From NCBI GenBank assembly GCA_004123355.1, contig SCHM01000001.1:6458193-6522192 (forward strand): a DNA stretch of 64,000 bases, in the 5' to 3' direction. Of the stretch, positions 1 to 12,280 are shown in pieces (position 1 is the first letter of the stretch; every line of letters starts with the position of its first letter). The position numbers were made by a program, and so were the translations under genes. Below the pieces are notes generated by a model. The model had not been told where the DNA came from. It worked only from the letters and a program-made list of their open reading frames with translations, and did no database searches. Source of the DNA: Amphirosellinia nigrospora (lineage: Eukaryota; Ascomycota; Sordariomycetes; Xylariales; Xylariaceae).

Positions 1-2
1 AA

Positions 3-926
<924 letters not shown>

Positions 927-1363
927 GGACGGCCTGAAAAGAGAATTCAAGAATTAAAAACGACAAGACGATGCTCCTCTCCCCCTTTCCTTATAAATTC
1001 GACTATACCAGGTTTCACATATTTTTAGAGGTACTGTTCAGTTTGTATTATATGTATTATCAATTTGGATAAAATAATTTCGAAGTAAAGCGAATGACAT
1101 AAGCATCATGCTAGAAAGCTGTGGGTTTACAGCATGTGAGAAACAAAGAAAGCAACTGTGATTGTACTCTTAGTTTCTTTTCGATGCCATGGGGCCTTGA
1201 TCTGTTGGCTTTCATTGCTCGGCAATGTTGTGGAATTGACAAAGAGAATTGTTTTGACGATCTACGTATATACAAGGCAGCCGACTTACTCGGCTAATCA
1301 GATAGGCTTTCACACTCACCCAGACCTGAACAATTCTAATCTTGTATCTCTACCGTATTCTCG
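927..1363. other. Intergenic, no feature recognised
   Basis: This is the 3' flank of the monooxygenase and the 5' flank of the next gene. It is moderately AT-rich. A short open stretch begins at 1158 with a GTG codon and has no family resemblance, so I do not treat it as a gene. Confidence 0.5.
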
Positions 1364-2182
1364 ATGGACAAACAATCTGATCGATACGACTCACCTACAT
1401 CATATAACATGAAGACACAACACAATAACAATCATACCCCTGTGAAGAAGGCCTATCCGCAGGGGAGGACGATTAAATCCCTAATGAAGCAAGCATCTAC
1501 ATCTGACAAAGATATGGCAGATTATGAGGACTATCTAAGGGACAAGTGGCCATGCAATGACGCGATCCCGGAGCCATTTGACCCTTGCAAGCTTGAGGTG
1601 GTTCTAAAATCCCGGTTTCCAAGGAAAAGAAGGCACGAAGGATCGAGCGAGACATCGAAAACTATTTCGCAAGACAAGGGAGACGATTCTCACAACACGG
1701 CCCCTCGAGATGAACCCTTGCGCATTTCACCTGAATTCCTCTATTCAAGTGAATGTAAGTATTTGGACTCTTCATCAGGGCCAGTCGATCAATTATTCGA
1801 TACTTCAGACAACGAAAGCGAGGTTACTTTCGACGGCAAAAGTGAGGCCCCTTTTGAAGACATTACATCCTTGATTGATGAAATAACATTAGAGTGGATG
1901 CAATCAAACTTGAACACCACCACCTGCAATAACCAAGCCATGGCAGGAGCTTTAGAGCGGCCATCAACCCCACGGATCGGGGCTGGATCGAAACCGCCAC
2001 TTAGTCGAAGTGCATTTGTTAAGGGCGGTGTTTCCCTAGATGAGCAATGTCAACGAGCTTGTGAGAAGGTGCCTGCGAAAAGACATGCAAAGCCGCAAGA
2101 GTACTTTCATTCAAACGCCAGAGGCTATCCAGGTCGGAATAATACCGGTTCAGAATCGGCGGGTTCATCATACGTCTTGTGA
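1364..2182 (+). CDS. Uncharacterised 272-residue protein
   Basis: I do not recognise this gene. It is an uninterrupted ATG-started frame of 272 codons with no intron needed; a second in-frame ATG lies at 1409. The product is hydrophilic, with no signal peptide or membrane segment. It has a basic patch (SRFPRKRRHEG, about residues 84-94) that could be a nuclear signal, an acidic Ser-rich middle (about 130-165), and a Ser/Gly-rich tail. Its length is unusual for non-coding sequence here. Low-complexity composition and lack of a known domain suggest a lineage-specific, disordered protein. It could also be one exon of a larger gene. Confidence 0.5.
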   Translation: MDKQSDRYDSPTSYNMKTQHNNNHTPVKKAYPQGRTIKSLMKQASTSDKDMADYEDYLRDKWPCNDAIPEPFDPCKLEVVLKSRFPRKRRHEGSSETSKTISQDKGDDSHNTAPRDEPLRISPEFLYSSECKYLDSSSGPVDQLFDTSDNESEVTFDGKSEAPFEDITSLIDEITLEWMQSNLNTTTCNNQAMAGALERPSTPRIGAGSKPPLSRSAFVKGGVSLDEQCQRACEKVPAKRHAKPQEYFHSNARGYPGRNNTGSESAGSSYVL

Positions 2183-2797
2183 TTGATTATCGTTATTCTA
2201 AACCCGACCGCAACAAATAAGCAAAGTAATTATATATTAAATGTATGAAGACAACGTAGCCATAATGTATGAAATTCATGTACCACCAGCTTCACAGTTT
2301 GAGTAGAGTCGAAGCTAATCTTTCTTAGATGCAGAGAAATGTGTCATTTTCTAAATTACCTCACCACTTATGTATTTTAAGTTCACATGTTCCGGCGTAT
2401 GCCTTGTTTTATGAAGGAGGTACGACTGAGTGCAACGAAGGTTTTCTTGTTGGTATAGGTAGAAACTCACTAGAGGCCTTTTAGTCAGAAGCAAGTATTT
2501 GCCCATATAAATTAGGTTGGGGACTACATTTTGCCTGCCGTAGGAAATAGGCCACTCTAGCGGGGCGCTAAAGAATTAGCGTCCTGCCGCCCTGTAGGTC
2601 AAGTACTTGCCTTAGGTAGGTACGGCGGCCTAGCAGCAGTAAGTCATACCCCTACCTAAATGGCTAACAACAATCTTCTTCAGTCCATCTTTTGACACCT
2701 GGATTCAGTGTTCAGTCATTACGAGACTTATCCCACCAGTTTTTCTCAATCTTCTAATTACGTGTTAAACCTGTCACGCAAACATACTCCGCGAGCC
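2183..2797. other. Intergenic, promoter side of the small gene at 2798
   Basis: There is no gene. The stretch contains copies of the CCTTAGGTAGGTACGG / CCTACCTAA words (2612-2660) that recur between genes throughout the flanks of this window. A GC-richer patch at 2555-2640 may be the core promoter region of the downstream gene. Confidence 0.4.
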
Positions 2798-3055
2798 ATG
2801 CCGAACAACAACTCCTCCTCCTCTTCTGCCAACCAGGGCGACCAGAGCAAGGCTCCCCACAAATCCACCTACCGTCTCGCCAAAGACGCCGGCTTTGACA
2901 GCCCCTACCACGCCGGCCTATCCTACGGCATAAAGATGTACGAGGACGGCGCGTACGGCGAGGTCCGCACCATTCTAGAGGCTATCACATCTGCCGATGA
3001 TGGCCAGGTTCAAGATGGAAATGGAAACAGCGGTCACGGGTCTGCGAAGAAATAA
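2798..3055 (+). CDS. Small conserved-looking fungal protein, 85 residues
   Basis: The start is the ATG at 2798, in good context (GAGCCATGCC); the frame is open upstream but without an ATG. The product has a Ser/Asn-rich N-terminus (residues 4-15) and then a compact block containing YRLAKDAGFDSPYHAGLSYG (residues 27-46) and IKMYEDGAYGEVRTILEAI. The second half has a Gly/Asn-rich tail ending in KK. Codon use in the middle is strongly biased to C/G in third positions, unlike the flanks, which supports real coding. No signal peptide or membrane segment is visible. I cannot assign a function. Confidence 0.6.
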   Translation: MPNNNSSSSSANQGDQSKAPHKSTYRLAKDAGFDSPYHAGLSYGIKMYEDGAYGEVRTILEAITSADDGQVQDGNGNSGHGSAKK

Positions 3056-3639
3056 AGACACGCGCGCAGGGCGGAGTCCAGCTATGGTGTTGTACTTCAT
3101 GGCATACGCACAAGGAAGTTTAGCATTTTGTCTTGTGTTTCAGAACTTACGGGAGGGAAGGGAGCAAAGCACATAACCATAAACATGATTGAACCCTGAG
3201 ATCAACATCCTGCGGGTGTGGTCTTGGACGTTCTGTCGGGACTAAGTCTCTCGTTCTCTATAGCCATCTTATTTAATGCCTCACTGACAGTGACTGTGAC
3301 CTGTCACATGCACCAAGTCTTTTAACCTCATATGAGAGAATATAAACTATTCGCTCAGGATACGTCTAATAAATCAACATTTCTGCGATCAGAGAGCTGT
3401 ACTAGTAAAAATTATTCGACATCTATTGCCCTCTCTCTCGTAGGGTTCTGCCTCTCATCAACGTCCATTAACTCATTTTTCGTATTGTCGTCAATCACAG
3501 TTTCTTGGCCACACAATAGCTACGACTTGAAGAATAACGGGATACAACTAGCACCGCATTGCATTCTCTCTGTTAAATTCTCTTTCTTATTATAAGGGAT
3601 GGTGGTTTTTAGCTTAGAATTGCTAGAAAATAACCTTAC
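3056..3639. other. Intergenic, no supportable gene
   Basis: This is the 3' flank of the small gene. An ATG frame at 3332-3595 (87 codons) is Ser-rich with no recognisable family and lies in AT-rich sequence. I consider it chance. Confidence 0.4.
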
Positions 3640-4300
3640 ACTCGAGATCCATCTGCTGTGCTTACCGTCCATCGCAACAGCCCTGGTTCCGCACCATCGA
3701 GATTGACAACTCGGATCTCAGCTCCTCACTCGGAGAGTTTTTGAATTTTTCTAAGCCCTTTAAACCCCAGTTCATCGCCAACACCCTTCTGATCTGACGT
3801 CAAGTCGATGGCAACTCTGAATGGAGAGGGTCGTGTGAGGGTAGCGTTAATCGTTTTACTGAAATAGGGCTCTTCCCGACGAGTGAAAGAATGTGAAGGT
3901 TATCCGGCATATTTGAGATGATACGGCGAAGGGACGCTAGCAGCTTGCTACGCTCTTCATCCACTATCAGGCACTCATCTAACGCATCAATGACAATATA
4001 AGCTTAAGGGAAACCTCTCGTTGGAATTCCCGAGGGCCTTAGGATTCGGACGCAGGCCCTTTTCCTTATACAGTGTACCAAGGTCTTCCACCGACTTCAG
4101 TTTGTCAGGCCGGCTCATGTAAAGTTGCCTGATAAGTAACGAAAGCATTGCATCCACTTTCTGCTTTTTTTTAAATCTATAAAACTCAAGAAGAAGTACG
4201 CGATGGGGCACCTCGGTTCGCATTTGTACCGATCTGTTAGATGCTGACGACGGATAAGCTAAGGACCGTTTTCCCACACCCAGCTAAAAGGATTAAGTAG
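3640..4300 (-). pseudogene. Decayed NACHT (STAND NTPase) gene fragment
   Basis: Reading the minus strand, pieces of a fungal NACHT domain appear in the right order but in different frames with stops between them. There is a P-loop, LAGCGKTVLS (bases about 4265-4292), then VDAMLSLLIRQLYMSRPDKL (about 4090-4155), which resembles the helical segment after Walker A. Next come Walker B, YIVIDALDEC (about 3970-4000), then LLASLRRI...MPDNLHIL (about 3895-3950), and finally GLLRWTV (about 3675-3700), which resembles the usual GMFRWVV motif. NACHT proteins act in fungal non-self recognition and cell death signalling. The frame breaks show the copy is dead. No effector or repeat domain is recognisable around it. 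Confidence 0.75.
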
Positions 4301-4788
4301 GAGAGCATGTAAAAATTCGGGCCGAGGAATAGACCTACGTTTTCCATGAAGCCATATTAGTCGTCATATAGATGTTTATTAATAGAGCGCTACTGGGAGA
4401 TGTTTCCGGGATAGTGGCTCATAACGGCTCATACAAAGAACGAAGTCAATTTAGCCGGTACAGAGATGCGTTAATCTATCGTGCATTTGGATCGACATCC
4501 AAGTCTTGGAATAGTTCACGAATGGTGTTAGCAGTTAATTAATATCAATGCAAATTCGTGTGTTATGATGTAATAAGTAGCATTCGCGCATTTGAAATCT
4601 GACCGGAGTTGGAACATTTTGATGATCATCAGAACAATCCCGCGACGGCTTCGCGTCTACTGCAATATAGGGTAACTGCGTTTTATAAAACCCAACTATC
4701 CTCCATGCCTTAGTTGGTCGCACTGCTGCAGTTAAGCATAGTAGTCAGGAAGCTCAAGGCCTGCGAGGTGAGCGGGAAGCAACTGGCG
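4301..4788. other. Intergenic, upstream of the serine hydrolase
   Basis: No gene is recognised. It may include the unrecognisably decayed N-terminal part of the NACHT relic as well as the promoter of the hydrolase gene. Confidence 0.4.
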
Positions 4789-6867
4789 ATGACAATGCGG
4801 CGATTTACTGGCTCTGTAATTTCATTCGCGTTGTGGTTATGGGCACCGCTTGTCATAGGCATACCAAACTGTCCTTTTCCAGGGGCAGCTTTCCCCAAGC
4901 CATCAAACCTCGCCGCATCGCCAACTATACAGGCTGCCTTAAAGAATTTGACAACAGCCTTCGAGACGTACGACCAAACGCCGTCAAATAACCCAAATGG
5001 CACATCCTGGTCGCTTCAGGTATTTTCTGCTTCATCAGATGAGCCGGTGTGGGAACACTACCACACGGCGAACAACTTGCTCGATAATGACGAGTCTGCG
5101 AACTTCACCGTGGGCCCCGATACGATATACCGCCTCGGGAGTCTAACTAAGATCTTCACGATATTGACTTTCCTTGCCGAGGCTGGCGACTCGTATTTCA
5201 ACGAACCGGTAACAAAGTACGTGCCCGAGCTGGCAATTCTCGCGGCGAAGGCGCAATCCGATCCTATCATGGGCGTAGATTGGTCGAGCGTTACGTGAGT
5301 ATATAAAAACTTCCCTTGCCTGGTACATTACATTCATTTCCCCGGGTGATCCAGTAAGTTTAATGATTCAAAACTTAGAAATCACGACTAACGTGTTTCT
5401 ATGCACGCAGCATTGGAGCCTTAGCGAGCCACATGGCGGGTATAACGAGAGATTGTACCGGTGCCCTCAAGCCGTTATGAGACGTGAAGTCGCTAATCCA
5501 ATATTAGTTGCCCTTGAAGGCGAGCTCACACAAGAGAAAAATCAATCTGTACTCATGGGCGAAGGGTTTCCTGCCGCTCCACTGAACCAGGTGCCGTTCT
5601 GCGGTGAAGTGATACCTTGCACACGGGCTCGTATGTAGCATCCTAGTCTCAGGTATCTACTGCAAATTAAGCTAATAACTGGTCGTATAGAGCTATTCGC
5701 GGGTCTGGCGAATGTGCCGCCGTCTTTTGCGCCGTCTCAGACTCCGGGGTACTCGAACCTAGGCTATCAGCTTCTTGCGTATGCCCTCGAGACCATAGGG
5801 GGCCGAAAGTTCTCAGAGATGCTAGAGTCCAACGTCTTGCAGAAGCTTGGCCTCAACAATACCTATTACGTGGTTCCGCCTCAGCGACTTGGCGTGATAC
5901 CTCCTGGAAATGATGCTGGCTGGAACTTTTCGTTGGGGGAAGCTAACCCGTGAGATTCACTTTTCCTCACTGTTCCAATATTCCCGTCTCTAAAACAAGC
6001 CCCCTCGCGCCTACTCCCCACTAATGAGGCGGTTACAGGACAGGCAACATGTATTCCTCAATTTCGGATATTTCGTCCCTCGGCCGAGCCATATTCCGGA
6101 ACTCAGTGCTCACGGCTGCGCAAACTCGGCGCTGGCTAAAGCCCGCCGCGACGACGGCAGATATCTATGAAGGCCTGTCGTATCCCTGGGGGTATAGACG
6201 GATCGCGCTCGGGCCGCCCGGAAGCGGTCTCGCGAACCGGATTGTCGACTCATACAACAAGGCCGGTAGCATCAACAAATACGCCTCACTGCTCGTCCTC
6301 CTACCTGACTACGACGTGGGTTTTGGAGCACTGTTGGCGGGCGGGTGGCCGGGGAACGCGAACTGGAACATGGCTGATACCATTGGCCCGATACTCCTCC
6401 CGGCCCTCGAGTCGGCGGCTAGGGAGCAGGCTGATGAGATGTTCGCTGGCACGTACTCCGCGGGGAACGGCCTAGACAGCTCTCTTACGCTCAGCGCGGA
6501 TCTGGAGAAACCTGGGATCGGTGTAGATCGGTGGGTGAGTAACGGCACAGACATGATCGCCGTGGCGATCCGCTACACGCTCAACTACAATGTCACCGCA
6601 CCGAGCATTCGCTTGTTCCCGACAGGTCTTGAAAGCGGCGGCACGGACGGCGCCGCGAAGAAGATTGCGTTCAAGGCCATGATCGAGAACATGGATAGCG
6701 CAGACCACACAGATAAGATGTTCTCTACCAATTGTGGTACTTGGGTTAGTCAAACGGCTGTCGTATATGCAGATTACCCGCTTGATCAGTTCGTCTTCAC
6801 GATTGGAAGCGATGGGAAAGCAGAAAGTGTAGTGCCTTTGGCGTTGAGGACGCCGCTTTTACGCTGA
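4789..6867 (+). CDS. Secreted serine beta-lactamase-like hydrolase
   Basis: The inferred structure has five exons: 4789-5294, 5411-5454, 5508-5630, 5691-5949 and 6039-6867, giving 586 residues in clean frame. Residues 1-25 form a signal peptide (MTMRRFTGSVISFALWLWAP...). The class C beta-lactamase/penicillin-binding fold motifs are present: SLTK (118-121; Ser nucleophile and Lys), YSN (245-247), and KAG (385-387) at the KTG position. GALASHMAGI and CGEVIPCTR lie between them, and the latter becomes in-frame only if the small intron 5455-5507 is removed. The last 150 or so residues resemble the extra C-terminal domain of fungal members. Such enzymes hydrolyse esters, amides or lactams outside the cell; the substrate is unknown. 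The gene is convergent with the acyl-CoA dehydrogenase downstream. The ATG at 4795 is an alternative start. Confidence 0.87.
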
Positions 6868-7236
6868 TTCATTTGGCGGGACCGCATATATAGGTAAGCA
6901 ATCCTGATGAAACGATAAATATTGCTTGGATGATATCTGGGTGATGGTATTGTTAAGTTATCATGCTGGATCTGTCTTGAAAGATAGGCAAAAGCCTTCC
7001 CAACTTTCAACCTTATCACTACAGTACGGCATTTTCAGAGCACACATTATAATGATCATTTAAGCCAAGGCTATGTGAACACGTTTAGATTCCGATTCTT
7101 TATTCTTACAACAGAAGGCATGCATGATTAGATGCGCCAAGTTTTGATGTCAACGCCATGTTCCAGTGATGCCACTCCGCAAACTCCGTCCCACCGAATC
7201 ATATGCACAAACACAGCAAATCATGCTGAAATATAT

Positions 7237-9096
7237 CTACAATTTCATTCCCGACATCTTCGCTACCCTGAGACTCTGCCTCATGCTCAGGTCAAGCATG
7301 ATCTCCTCGCTACCGCCAGGGATGGCGTACGCGCGGACATCACGGTAGAGGCGCTCGACCTTAGCGCCCTGGCCACCACGAGAGTAGCTGAGACCGCCAA
7401 AGATCTGACTCGCCTCGCGGGCACAGAACTCAAAGGTCAGAGTGCTTTGGGCCTTAAGACTGGCAATGGCACCTCCGAGGCGCAGCATGGCCTCAGTCTC
7501 GCCCATTTTCTCGCACTGGTAGACGAGGTTCTCAAGCCAATTGTATGAAGCTTCGATTTGGCGCGCCATGTGTGCCAACTTCATACGAATAACAGGGTGG
7601 TCGATGAGCTTCTTGCCAAATGTTCGCCGCTTGCTCGCGTATTTGACTGACTCCTCATAGCACACACGCGAGAACCGTAGAGATTGGATAATAATACCGA
7701 TGCGTTCGTGATTGAAGTTGGTCATGATAACTACATGATTATTAGCAAAGTGCACGTGTGAAAGGATGGCAGTGTAAACTTACCCTTGAAACCTTGGTTT
7801 TCTTTGCCCAGCACGTTCTCGACTGGCACTTTAACATCCTCGAACGTGATGTATGTAGTCCCGCTAGACCACACACCCTGGCAATCCATGCGCCTTGTGC
7901 TGACACCACCCATGTCGCGCTCAATCAACAGAAGCGAGACACCATTCATGCCCTCGCCGCCGGTCCGGACAGCAGTGGTGAAATAGTCAGCCCAGATACC
8001 GTTGGTGATCCACTTCTTTTCGCCATTGACGATGTAGTGCTTGCCGTCTTCAGATAGCTTGGCCTCGCATGTAAGGTTTGCCACATCACTTCCCGCATCG
8101 GGCTCGGTGATGGCGAGGCAGATGCGCTTCTCGCCAGTTAGGATGCCCGGCAGGATGCGGTCTTTGAGAGCTTTCTTGCCGAACTTGATCAATGGCGGCC
8201 CTCCAATGCCGAAGCCACCAATCATGTTCCAGACGAAACCGCCCGAGCCAACTCGCGACAGTTCATCGGTGATGATCATCTCGTGGAACAGGTCCCATTT
8301 CTCAGGCGATACCGACTTGACGGTGTTCTTGGCGTATTCCACAGGATAATGCACGCCCAGCAGGCCGGCCAAATATCCGCGACGGCCCGCCTCAAGGAAA
8401 ATCTCGGCTGGCACCTCCTTCTTTTCATCCCATTCGGTGACGAAAGGCTCAATCTCGCTCTCGACCCATTCGCGGACCTCGGCGCGCAAGGCGGCGTGGG
8501 TTTCGTTATAGTAAGCAGAGTGGTACTACAGACGTCGGTTAGCTGCGGCCTCGGCAGTAGCATACGAATAGACAGCGCCACATACGTTTTGATACCAACT
8601 GGGATCGGCAAATGGGATTTGAGCACCATATTGCTCTAGAGCTTCAGACTCTTGTTGGGAAGATTGGACTGGTGCTTTCGTGGGCACGGGCGCTGCAAGG
8701 GTGGTAGAGGGTTTGGCCTCGGCCTTGGGTTCAGGCTTGGGCTCGGCCTTGGGCTTGGTATCTAGGGAACCGATCTGGAGGGAAGGTTTGTACTTCTTGA
8801 GGATGCCTTCGTTGTGATATTTCCAGAATTGTTTTGACGCATCCTTTCCGGCGACTCGAGTCAGGATCTTCTTGCCACCTGCAATCAATTAGAGGTTAGA
8901 CGCTATGTGTACAGCGGCGCGAAACAGACCGCGCTTCGTTATTATAGGGCGCTGAGCTGCTAGTGGATGGCTGAAGCATACCTGGGTGATCATCCTGAAA
9001 CTTGGTTAAATCGTAAACATCGTCGTCGACAACAATCCATAGCGAGTCGTCTTTGTTGTGCGACGCGACGTCGGCTTTGCTAAACGTCTTAGACAT
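7237..9096 (-). CDS. Cytochrome b5-acyl-CoA dehydrogenase fusion
   Basis: There are four exons on the minus strand: 9096-8982, 8878-8586, 8525-7784 and 7730-7237, coding for 547 residues. Residues 1-75 or so are a cytochrome b5 domain with HPGG (37-40) and the second haem-ligand candidate His60 in FWKYH. A Lys/Pro/Glu-rich linker follows (about 85-125). The rest is a full acyl-CoA dehydrogenase with AITEPDAGSDVANL, KKWITNGIWADYF, and a C-terminal RDVRAYAIPGGSEEIM. FAD-dependent alpha-beta oxidation of acyl-CoA (beta-oxidation or branched/amino-acid-derived acyls) is expected, with the b5 domain as a possible electron partner. The usual catalytic Glu after the RD..R motif is replaced by Gly. 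Glu392 in NHERIG sits where isovaleryl-CoA dehydrogenase has its base. This fusion is known in filamentous fungi; the acyl substrate is not evident. Confidence 0.9.
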
Positions 9097-10253
9097 GGTA
9101 AAGAGCGCGATCCGAGAACTAGAGACGCAAGGTGTGCCAAGTATGAGAAAGCGTAACTTGAGATGTCTGGCGCAAAGTATGAATTATGAGATGGCAAAGG
9201 GAAGAAAGAAGGAAGGAAATGGCAAGTTAAGTCGGAGTCACTATCTATCACTTCAGCCAGTTATATTACCTACTGGGCGAAGCTCGGCTCCCATTTTCAC
9301 ATGCCGCAAACAGCGGCCGGTATTGGCGTGCTTAGAGGATTGCACGGTCCAAGTACCCATTCACCACGAGTCACGAGTCGCTTATTACCATTGCTGACAG
9401 TTTGAAGCCTCATTGAACGACCTACCCCACAACGCAAACTAGGTAGGTAGGTATCTCCCCCGATAGAAAATACAGTAAATATCCGGGGTCCCGTGGGGTA
9501 GGAAAGGCATTACCTTCAATGTTGGTCTTCAATAGAGCCACTTAGGCAGGGGTATGGCCATTATTAACTATAGCGGTATGGTATCATGTGCTCGTATAAA
9601 TATGGTAGCAGCTGGAATGACGGCTCAGCATTTGGCATGTGATCCCCTACCTAGACCTACTGCACGGTACCCGGTATGGTGCACTACGTCATGTAGCAAT
9701 TCGCGCTAGTCTATTCTCGGCCCCACTCTACAAGGAGTCCAGGGCGGAATAATTACCGAGGCATTGTTCTCTTTTGGTTGGGCTCTTTTGAGGGTTGTCT
9801 GACCTATAATAATTTACGACTATGCTGACTTTCTAGAAGCATGCGCTGCGACTATTGGGCATTTCTGTAAAGCTAATAAATAATACTAGTAATTGTCAGT
9901 ACTTTTGGCGCAAGCAAAGTGAGGGGAATATAGAAGTACCAGGTAATTTGATGATCTAATGGGCTCATACCTTGGTCATATTTGTACCTTAAAATTTGGT
10001 ACCGGGAGCCTCAAAGTATCAGATGCGTCCTCGGATCTGTTCGGGAATGGGGTGAGATTTATTATGCCTGAATTCTCAAGGTGTTCGCTTACATAGTACC
10101 TATTCCAAGTTGTTGCACCCCATAAATGTACTCTTATTCTAGGAGCTTGGAAATCAAGGCTATCATACGTGTATCCGGAGGGTTCAAAGTTGACTAGTAC
10201 AGAAGCTATCACGTGATAGGGCATACTGCGGAGAACAAAGAGATATCTGTCTG
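9097..10253. other. Intergenic, no gene recognised
   Basis: This is the promoter side of the b5-ACAD gene. It carries AGGTAGGTAGGT-type words (about 9440-9452) and AT-rich stretches. The open frames seen are short and overlap the gene antisense or lack any family signal. Confidence 0.4.
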
Positions 10254-10444
10254 TATCTCTTTGAATGGCGTTTCGGCACCAAGTACATAAAAAGTGGAAA
10301 AGCGGGACTAAGTAGATAACCAGATGAGCGAATCGGACTTTTATTCAAATAAGCGTACCTAATCTAATTCGTCCATCTAGCTATTTGCTTAGCTTCCCTG
10401 TCCACTTTTCATGTACTGGTGCCGAAACGCCATTCAAAGAGATA
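10254..10444. mobile_element. Fold-back MITE (Tc1/mariner-like, TA-flanked), about 187 bp
   Basis: The sequence beginning at 10256 (TCTCTTTGAATGGCG...) is repeated in inverted orientation ending at 10442. The first 26 bases of the two ends are identical, and similarity continues imperfectly for about 80 bases per arm, leaving a loop of roughly 27 bases (10337-10363). TA dinucleotides flank both ends (10254-10255 and 10443-10444), as expected for a TA target duplication. There is no coding capacity. This fits a non-autonomous Tc1/mariner-type miniature inverted-repeat element. The near-perfect ends suggest a fairly recent insertion. Confidence 0.75.
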
Positions 10445-11302
10445 ATTAGACATTCGCGCAGCAATGAGTGCCTAGGCATTTATGACCTACTTGCTATATT
10501 GCGGGGTTTCTGGCACCGAGCATTGGAACTTTCAAGAACCATTTCACTTACATCTGATACCATCATCCTGTTAGTGTCTGCCTTCATCATCGCAGCATAC
10601 CGTCATCTACAATAGAGGGCTTCAGGCGAGGTTACATTGCAGTGAGAAATAGGAGACAAGAAACGCTATTGAAGTAGTGCATGTGTGTATGAGGGCAAAT
10701 TAGGTCAACAATAATAGGGGTAAATAACAGGGTACTGGGCATATAAACAAACACACCAGATTTCCTTCCTGTATTCGGCTTTACACTTAGACACACCGAA
10801 CGGAGTTTTCGAATTTTTGGCAATATCAATATACTACGTTCCCTTCGATCAACAGCTCCCCCCATTATCTACGTGACTGAGACCCATATTGGATGAGTAG
10901 TCTATTGGGCAATGTGAGTTTGTCGAACAACGAGAAATGATAAATTCCTATGTATAATTTAAGCGGACGTCATGACGACGAAAGAACGCCATGTCAAAGA
11001 TAGATGTAACCTCTCTCTAGACTCTACGATGTTCTTGGCAACTAGTCTTTTCTACTTCTATATTTTATGCGTATTATACTGCTTCTCCTCTTATATGAAT
11101 ACTTCACGACTGTGGAGGCGATTTAGTAGGGTAACAAAAATCCTAAGAGGAACAAGTATACGTCGGCAAGTTGAGGTCCACAAGTTCGAGAGACACTGAC
11201 AGTCTCATTTTCTAACAGTAGTGATCTACTTGATACCGTGAATGAATACGTCCTATCTTCATCGATAACTAGCAACGCAGGCTGCGTTTTCTAGCTGAAG
11301 AT
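10445..11302. other. Intergenic, no gene recognised
   Basis: This AT-rich stretch lies between the MITE and the 3' end of the SDR gene. Short open frames at 10632-10865 (minus) and 10972-11199 (plus) have no family resemblance. Confidence 0.4.
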
Positions 11303-12280
11303 TTAAAAGGCCGTACTCAGCGCAACCTTCTCCCCGATGGTAAAATCGTGAACAAACCGATCATTGTTGTTCTTCATCCGCGTGAGGGCATCTTCTCCAA
11401 TAACCAGCCGTAAGACCTTCCCTTTGAGCTCACCAGCCAAGCCCTCACCCGTGGCGATCTCGAAGATGCGCTCAACACCCTTTTCGGGATCGCCAGCTTG
11501 TTTTCCATCTACCGCCGAGAATTTCTGGATCGTCTGACCAACGACGCTGTCCTTGTAGTCGTCGGGAAGAGGATTTTCAGACAAAATCATATCTCCGAGG
11601 AAGTTCGTCCGGAATGCTCCTGGGTTCACGATCAACACGTTGATCCCAAAACTAGCAACCTCCCTCGCCAAGGCTTCTGAGGCTGCCTCTAGCGCAGCTT
11701 TGGATGCAGCGTACAAAGCGCTGAAAATCCGTGTTAGTCAGGTTTTCAATAAAAGGCTTTCGGGGTAGGGGTGCTAGGACAGACGAACCTGGCTGGCAGT
11801 GGATCTTTTGCTGCAATGCTGGAGACGTTTACGATAAGACCCGACCGGCGAGCTCGCATGCCCTCCAAGGCAGCCTGCATGACGTATATAGGGCCGTATA
11901 CATTGGTAGATATCTGTTTATTGACTTCTTGTTCGCTGGAAACGGGTGAGTAAATGTTCATGTAAGACGTATCAATATTTGTCTTATTAAACTCACCTCA
12001 TCTGCTCCAGACAGCAGAATATTGCGTATGCGGCATTGTTAACAAGGTAGTCGATGCGCCCGACAGACTTTATCTTGCTGTGAATGCTCTCCTGAGACTC
12101 CGTCATGTCCATTTCTAACACCTCGCCGCCCGCTGCTTCAATTTGTTTGATGGCACCGCCATGTTTCGACTTGTTTCTCAATGTCCCGATAACGCGGTGG
12201 CCAGCTTTGAGGGCACGCAGGGTAAGAAGGAGCCCGAAACCATTGCTTACGCCCGTGATAAGCCATACAGGTTGAGACAT
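11303..12280 (-). CDS. Short-chain dehydrogenase/reductase
   Basis: There are three exons on the minus strand: 12280-11997, 11935-11789 and 11720-11303, coding for 282 residues. The protein is a classical SDR. It has the nucleotide-binding glycine motif ITGVSNGFG (residues 8-16), DYLVNNAAYA, a Ser in IVNVSSIAAKDP, and the catalytic YAASK placed right after the second intron junction, followed by FGINVLIVNPGAFRTNF. It should reduce or oxidise a small carbonyl or hydroxyl compound with NAD(P)H in the cytosol. Splicing restores the frame exactly (S codons AG|C at both junctions). It is on the same strand as the GH43 gene, whose stop lies 554 bp upstream of this start. The substrate is unknown. 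Confidence 0.9.

Noticed and set aside
1158-1412. An 84-codon plus-strand frame before the gene at 1364
   Set aside because: It begins with GTG, overlaps the next gene and shows no family features.
3987-4277. A 96-codon minus-strand frame as an intact gene
   Set aside because: It covers only part of a NACHT domain. Walker A and Walker B lie in other frames on either side, so it is a piece of a pseudogene.
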